Below, in pieces: positions 59,952-64,000 of a stretch of DNA of 64,000 nt. The stretch is from RGIG5612 sp045600845 (lineage in GTDB: Bacteria; Bacillota; Clostridia; Lachnospirales; Lachnospiraceae). The position numbers and the translations under genes are program-made. The DNA lies in the NCBI GenBank assembly GCA_045600845.1, contig JAZRYR010000044.1:1-64000 (forward strand). The letters are read 5' to 3'. The number at the start of each line of letters is the position of its first letter. The stretch's first letter is position 1. The notes beneath the pieces were generated by a model, which worked only from the letters and a program-made list of their open reading frames with translations, made no database searches and was not told the origin of the DNA.

Positions 59952-61565
59952 TTATTGAAGTGCATTGATCAGCCCCTGCAAGCCTTCTTTTTTGTAAATT
60001 TCTTTATAGTATTCGGTTTCTTCTCCAATCAGATCATCAATAACTCTCATACTTAAAAGTTCTACCGGCGCTTTATCGTCAGTCATCACATGACCGGTAG
60101 AAACATAATCCACCAGATTCTTATCTAGCTTTTTCATCAAACTTTTCAGGTCCGCATTTTTTTCAGCATTAATATTTCGAGCAAAAGTCTGACGGAAATT
60201 CGGATCATTTACTGCAAACAGTTCTCTATTGGTTGCATAAGGAACATCTACCGTGCAAACCTCCGAAAAAACCTCCGAAATGGTGTCTGCCAGATACTGA
60301 TTCATATTCCCTTCTTCTTTTCCCCGCATGTTCATGTTAACCACCATAACTCCATCCGGTTTCAGATGGTCTTTGACCAGATTAAAAAATTCTACCGATG
60401 CCATCTGGAAGGGAATGGTTATGTCCTGATAAGCATCCACCATAATTACATCGTATTTTTTATCAATAACATTCAGATAGGCTCTTCCATCGTAGGTAAC
60501 AACCGGAATATCTTCTGAAAGATGAAAATACTCCGATGCCAATTTCGTAATGGCCTCATCGATTTCAACGCCAGTAATATTCAGTTTGGTATGGTCGCCA
60601 AAATACCGCTGACACTGGGTCGCATAAGTTCCCGTACCCATACCTAAAACCAGAATATCCAGTTCTTCTTTCTCATTAATTCCTGCCATCAAAGGAGCCG
60701 CCATGGCGTAATCATAATACATTCCTGTCAACATGTCTGACTTTTCGTAAACAGACTGCACACCAAATAATACATTGGTAGACAGAATCACTTGGCTATC
60801 GTCTTCCTTAACCTGCAGATAGTTATAAACAGATTCTCCCTCATAGGTCAGGTTACTTTCCCAAAACGCAAAACTATCCGAGTGACCAAAAATACAGGCT
60901 AAGATAAATACTGCGGCGCCGACGATAACCTTCGCCGTTTTCACTTTGCTGCTTAAGAAATAGATGATTGCCAGCACTAAAAGAATTCCGGAAAAAATCA
61001 AAAATGTAATGGAGGTACCCACTGCCGGAATGGTGACAAAGGTCGGAACGAAAGTACCGATAATGCTGCCGATCGTGTTGGATGCATTTAATTTTCCAAC
61101 GATTTTCCCACTATCCCCCAGATCATCTACCGTGTACTTAACTAGGCACGGAGTAACGGTTCCTAAAAGGAATAAAGGAAATACGAAAATAATCATGCAT
61201 GTTGCAAAAGCAGCCCATACTAGGAACGCATTGCTGACAGTAAAAATCATGACCGCCGCAATACCGATAACAATATATTTTCCAACTACAGGAATGAGTC
61301 CAATCCAAATGGATGCAATAATAATACGGCCATAAAGACGGTCTGGATTTGGATTCTTGTCCGCGCTCCGTCCACCATAAAGATTGCCCAAAGCCATTGC
61401 AATCATGATGGTTCCGATAATAATGGTCCATACAATCTGGGAAGAACTGAAGTATGGTGCCAGGAGCCTGCTGGCTCCAAGCTCTACCGCCATTAGAGAC
61501 ATGCCTGAAAAAAATTCCGTCAGATACAGATATATTTTATTTCTTAATATTTTTCTTTTTTCCAT
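59952..61565 (-). CDS. membrane-fused spermidine-synthase-like protein
   Basis: A 537-residue fusion. Residues 1-250 hold seven to eight membrane helices (start ELGASRLLAPYFSSSQ). Residues about 275-500 are a spermidine-synthase-like SAM/dcSAM domain with VLGMGTGTYATQCQRYFG, VTYDGRAYLN and DAYQDITIPFQM. The TM-fused type is common in Clostridia; the product may be a polyamine or another aminopropyl or methyl transfer. Its start overlaps the end of the TIR gene by 22 bp, so it is part of that operon. Confidence 0.85.
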   Translation of the reverse strand: MEKRKILRNKIYLYLTEFFSGMSLMAVELGASRLLAPYFSSSQIVWTIIIGTIMIAMALGNLYGGRSADKNPNPDRLYGRIIIASIWIGLIPVVGKYIVIGIAAVMIFTVSNAFLVWAAFATCMIIFVFPLFLLGTVTPCLVKYTVDDLGDSGKIVGKLNASNTIGSIIGTFVPTFVTIPAVGTSITFLIFSGILLVLAIIYFLSSKVKTAKVIVGAAVFILACIFGHSDSFAFWESNLTYEGESVYNYLQVKEDDSQVILSTNVLFGVQSVYEKSDMLTGMYYDYAMAAPLMAGINEKEELDILVLGMGTGTYATQCQRYFGDHTKLNITGVEIDEAITKLASEYFHLSEDIPVVTYDGRAYLNVIDKKYDVIMVDAYQDITIPFQMASVEFFNLVKDHLKPDGVMVVNMNMRGKEEGNMNQYLADTISEVFSEVCTVDVPYATNRELFAVNDPNFRQTFARNINAEKNADLKSLMKKLDKNLVDYVSTGHVMTDDKAPVELLSMRVIDDLIGEETEYYKEIYKKEGLQGLINALQ

Positions 61566-63106
61566 TTCATCTCTTCCTTTTTCTCTATTAATAATTTTTT
61601 TAGTTCAAGAGACATTTCACAATACTTTGCAGCTACTATTTTTTTTCCTTGAATTTTATGTAAATTCCCCAGTTTTCCCAGAGCCTCCGCTTTGCCTTTT
61701 ATTCGATCGTGAGCGCTGATTTCTTTTTCAATCCGCAAAATCTCCTCGAGCCCGTTCTTCACATTCTGAATCGCAGCCGCATACTCACCTTCCGCTTTTT
61801 GAAGATCAGAGAGCTTTAACATGGCATAAAATAATTTCATTTCCAAATTTATTCGTTCTTCTGGTGCAAGCTGTTGGCATAAATCTGCAGAAATAAACCA
61901 GGTATATTTTTTCTGCCAATAAATAGCTTTTTGCAGATTCGCATCTATACCGATTCCATTGGCATAAAGTTCTGCCAGTTTTCTCATAGCATCGGGATAT
62001 GGCCTTTGGGCTTCTGCCGCCGCTGTAATCAGCTGAAAAGCCCGATCAATATTTATTTCTACATCTATTCCGAATAAATATGCCAAACCAATCAAAAAAC
62101 TATGCCGAGCAGACTCTTCTTTTTCTTCCAATCCTAAGTTTTCCAGTGCACGCTCCAGTGATTCGTTTAACTCTTTCGTCCTATGCTCATCCAATATCGA
62201 CGGGAGCTCTTCATAAAATTCTCTTAAAGCCTTTTCATTCACCCGGCATTCCTGCCCTCCAGGTTCGTGCATGGCAACCGGAATGATTTCCAGATTTTTT
62301 TCCTTTATCTTACGCTCTCTCGCCCAAGGATACTCATATTTCATAACATAATTCCCCGGGTCAAGCAGATGATCCGTTATGGACAAAATATAAAGACTGC
62401 TCTTATCAAAAGCATCTTTGATGGCCCCGTCAAAATACTCGCCCGGAACCAGAAATTCATCATACCAGATTGCAATATCCCAATACTTTTTATTATCATG
62501 AACCAGACGCATCAATCGTTGTGCCTGAAACCGGTCCGTTTTCCTGTAACTTAAAAAGGCATACGTTTTAAATTCTGCCTTTACCTGTTCTGCCATCTCA
62601 TCACTGATGAGCACGATATTCAAATAATTATCCAGAATTTCTTCATAAGGTGTAGCCGTCGGATCTGCCCCGAATCGTGAAATCAGTTGAATGGACGCAC
62701 AGATTTTATCAAAGTCCGCTTCCAATCCTTCTTCCATCAAAATCGGCAAAATAGGTTTCTTGTGATCCAAAGCGTACTGAAAAATATCATTTCTGGCTTC
62801 ATTCGGCTCAAAAAGAAATTTTCTGGTAATTGGAAAAACAAAGACCTGCATTTCATTAAAAATGAATGGCAGTTCTTCACTTGCTGACTCGTGACTACCA
62901 CGACCGGTGATTTTAACTTTCGGATCAAAATACCATATAGTACAGTTAAATGCCTTAAGAAGATCATTGGATAGAATGGAAAAAGACTTTGAAAAATCAT
63001 CCGGATGACAGGCAAAAAAAACTCTTTGCTTTCCTCTCGGATTTATCATAGCTCTGGTTTTAAACCGGAGACTTCCTATTCTTTTTCCTATAATTCCTAT
63101 TTCCAT
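61544..63106 (-). CDS. TIR-TIR-Sel1 repeat protein
   Basis: A 520-residue protein. Residues about 28-130 form a divergent TIR-like domain (RVFFACHPDD to KKPILPILME). Residues about 180-285 form a clearer TIR domain (KTYAFLSYRKTDRF, WYDEFLVPGEYF), with the expected catalytic-position Glu in VMKYEYPWARERK. Then come a Sel1-like repeat (about 335-405, AFQLITAAAEAQ and LAELYANGIGIDANLQKAIY) and a TPR-like helical tail. TIR domains often cleave NAD in immunity. The ATG at 63106 follows GAGAG. It lies 13 nt after a RyR-domain gene and overlaps the next gene by 22 bp. Confidence 0.82.
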   Translation of the reverse strand: MEIGIIGKRIGSLRFKTRAMINPRGKQRVFFACHPDDFSKSFSILSNDLLKAFNCTIWYFDPKVKITGRGSHESASEELPFIFNEMQVFVFPITRKFLFEPNEARNDIFQYALDHKKPILPILMEEGLEADFDKICASIQLISRFGADPTATPYEEILDNYLNIVLISDEMAEQVKAEFKTYAFLSYRKTDRFQAQRLMRLVHDNKKYWDIAIWYDEFLVPGEYFDGAIKDAFDKSSLYILSITDHLLDPGNYVMKYEYPWARERKIKEKNLEIIPVAMHEPGGQECRVNEKALREFYEELPSILDEHRTKELNESLERALENLGLEEKEESARHSFLIGLAYLFGIDVEINIDRAFQLITAAAEAQRPYPDAMRKLAELYANGIGIDANLQKAIYWQKKYTWFISADLCQQLAPEERINLEMKLFYAMLKLSDLQKAEGEYAAAIQNVKNGLEEILRIEKEISAHDRIKGKAEALGKLGNLHKIQGKKIVAAKYCEMSLELKKLLIEKKEEMKWKKEKY

Positions 63107-63119
63107 CAATTCTCTCGGA

Positions 63120-64000
63120 CTATTTCGGCAAACGGTATACTCTTACACCATCATACATTCTAAGCAAAGCAAGCATTGCATTCATCGGCTCCACATCTTT
63201 TGCTTTCTCATTCTTATTTAACTCGGCATAATGCTGTTTTGCTGCTTCCGGTGAAACCTTCCCATTAACAAAAGCAGACTTTTTCATCATATCTTTATGG
63301 GCTCTGTCTAATTCTCTCTTATCGCCGGAAACTTTTCCATATTTCCATCCCATCTCCATATGTTCATTCAGCCATCTTTCGTGTTCCATCTGTCCGATGC
63401 GCTGACATTCTTCTTCCGTAAATTCGGTTAATTCCGGAAAATCTACTGGTCGGTCTGTATAAAATGCCCCAATGGCATTCAGATATTCATCAAAGCTCTT
63501 CGCCTGATTGATATTGGTTAACTGATATTCCAAAGACAATTTTTCAAAAGTATCTGTAAATTCGTTCATTTTTGTCAGAAGGAAATCATAACCATGATTT
63601 ATTTCTTTTTCCTTGGTCCATTCTTTCCCCATGGACCAACGGCCATTTAAAGCAACCGCAAAATCATACAAATTCAAAAAATTACTGTTGGACAGATATG
63701 TTTTCTTTCTTGGCTGCTTTGCAGCTTCCCAAAGAAGCACGGTGGATAAGCCTACCATTCTTGTATTTACAATATTGGCGATCTTTTCATCAAATTTCGG
63801 CTTCCCAGCTGCTTTTTTCTTCATGTTTGCTTCTTTGAATTTCAGCTTTTCATCATAAATATAAGTTGCTGTAATCCGTCCATTTTCAAATTCCAATCTG
63901 CAATCCATCGGAAGCGGTGTCTTTCTGGAATTACGTCCATAAGCAATTCGATCCCAACTTTGAAGCTCATCACAAAGCATCAGAAGATAAGCTAACGGCA
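63120..64000 (-). CDS. RyR-domain protein, C-terminal part (cut by the window edge)
   Basis: The frame runs open through the window edge, so the N-terminus lies beyond 64000. The visible 290 residues end in a RyR-like domain: EECQRIGQMEHERWLNEHM, MGWKYGKVSGDKRELDRAHK, and a final hydrophobic strand. Prokaryotic RyR domains are thought to bind nucleotide-derived signals and occur beside TIR and SLOG proteins in conflict systems. The region before the domain is helical and basic. The stop is 13 nt before the TIR gene start, so the genes form one operon. Confidence 0.75.
   Translation of the reverse strand, partial: PLAYLLMLCDELQSWDRIAYGRNSRKTPLPMDCRLEFENGRITATYIYDEKLKFKEANMKKKAAGKPKFDEKIANIVNTRMVGLSTVLLWEAAKQPRKKTYLSNSNFLNLYDFAVALNGRWSMGKEWTKEKEINHGYDFLLTKMNEFTDTFEKLSLEYQLTNINQAKSFDEYLNAIGAFYTDRPVDFPELTEFTEEECQRIGQMEHERWLNEHMEMGWKYGKVSGDKRELDRAHKDMMKKSAFVNGKVSPEAAKQHYAELNKNEKAKDVEPMNAMLALLRMYDGVRVYRLPK

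Overview
The window looks like a chromosomal segment of an anaerobic, low-to-moderate G+C Gram-positive bacterium of the class Clostridia, probably a gut organism. The signs are strong AGGAGG ribosome-binding sites, a Bce-type two-component/ABC module, a Dlt-like cell-surface acylation operon, a very large sortase-type surface protein, a Sapep dipeptidase, EFR1-type ferredoxin and 4Fe-4S flavin oxidoreductases related to bile-acid and flavonoid reductases. No rRNA, tRNA, phage module, insertion sequence or cas gene was seen. Most genes lie on the minus strand.

Layout. 1-6.4 kb: the end of an upstream plus-strand gene, an ACT + UPF0210 operon (minus), a ROK kinase and a first 664-aa old-yellow-enzyme oxidoreductase (plus), then a DUF1847 gene. 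6.4-11.4 kb: a MacB-type ABC export operon with two adaptor proteins. 11.6-17.5 kb: a GH51 arabinofuranosidase, a thiolase/DUF35 pair, a PPK2 kinase with a long coiled-coil tail and PgeF. 17.6-25.3 kb: a GH25 lysozyme, a PepV-type dipeptidase, an MFS carrier, a TPM-domain protein next to a decayed zinc-ribbon gene, an HD hydrolase, a rod-shaped structured RNA that may be 6S RNA, and a small cupin. 25.4-31.7 kb: a 2109-aa surface protein with an N-terminal lipase-like domain. 31.8-36.4 kb: a BceAB-RS-like antimicrobial-peptide sensing and resistance module. 36.9-43.9 kb: a run of same-strand genes with three cupins, two tandem esterases, an Ntn hydrolase, an EFR1 ferredoxin and a GAF methionine-sulfoxide reductase. 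45-50.7 kb: a DUF1508 protein and a Dlt-like operon (DltA, DltC and DltB types) that carries an amino-acid permease and a redox protein but no DltD. 50.9-57.7 kb: a NifX-FKBP fusion, an acyltransferase fragment, a second oxidoreductase, YdcF, a guanine-deaminase-like enzyme, a flavodoxin-fold reductase and a PhlG-family carbon-carbon hydrolase (the family of phloretin hydrolase). 57.9-64 kb: a two-gene ABC uptake system, a remnant of a Crp-type regulator, a membrane spermidine-synthase fusion, a TIR-TIR-Sel1 protein and, cut by the window edge, a RyR-domain protein.

Themes. Two OYE/4Fe-4S oxidoreductases, four cupin paralogues, paired esterases, the PhlG-family hydrolase, the thiolase/DUF35 pair and the Ntn hydrolase suggest reductive and hydrolytic breakdown of plant phenolics or related small molecules; this is inference from families. 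A second theme is envelope defence and modification (Bce module, Dlt-like operon, lysozyme, MacB pump). A third is a possible TIR/RyR nucleotide-signalling cluster.

The least explained material is non-coding. There is a strikingly regular array of seven 36-38-bp hairpins (period 61-63 bp) directly after the YdcF stop codon. A three-copy family of intergenic arrays is built from a CTCATCTTTT..CGTTTTCGTTCT unit and its inverted copy. A conserved two-hairpin leader of about 60 nt precedes three unrelated operons. In three places the 3' end of a gene is repeated just downstream of its stop codon.
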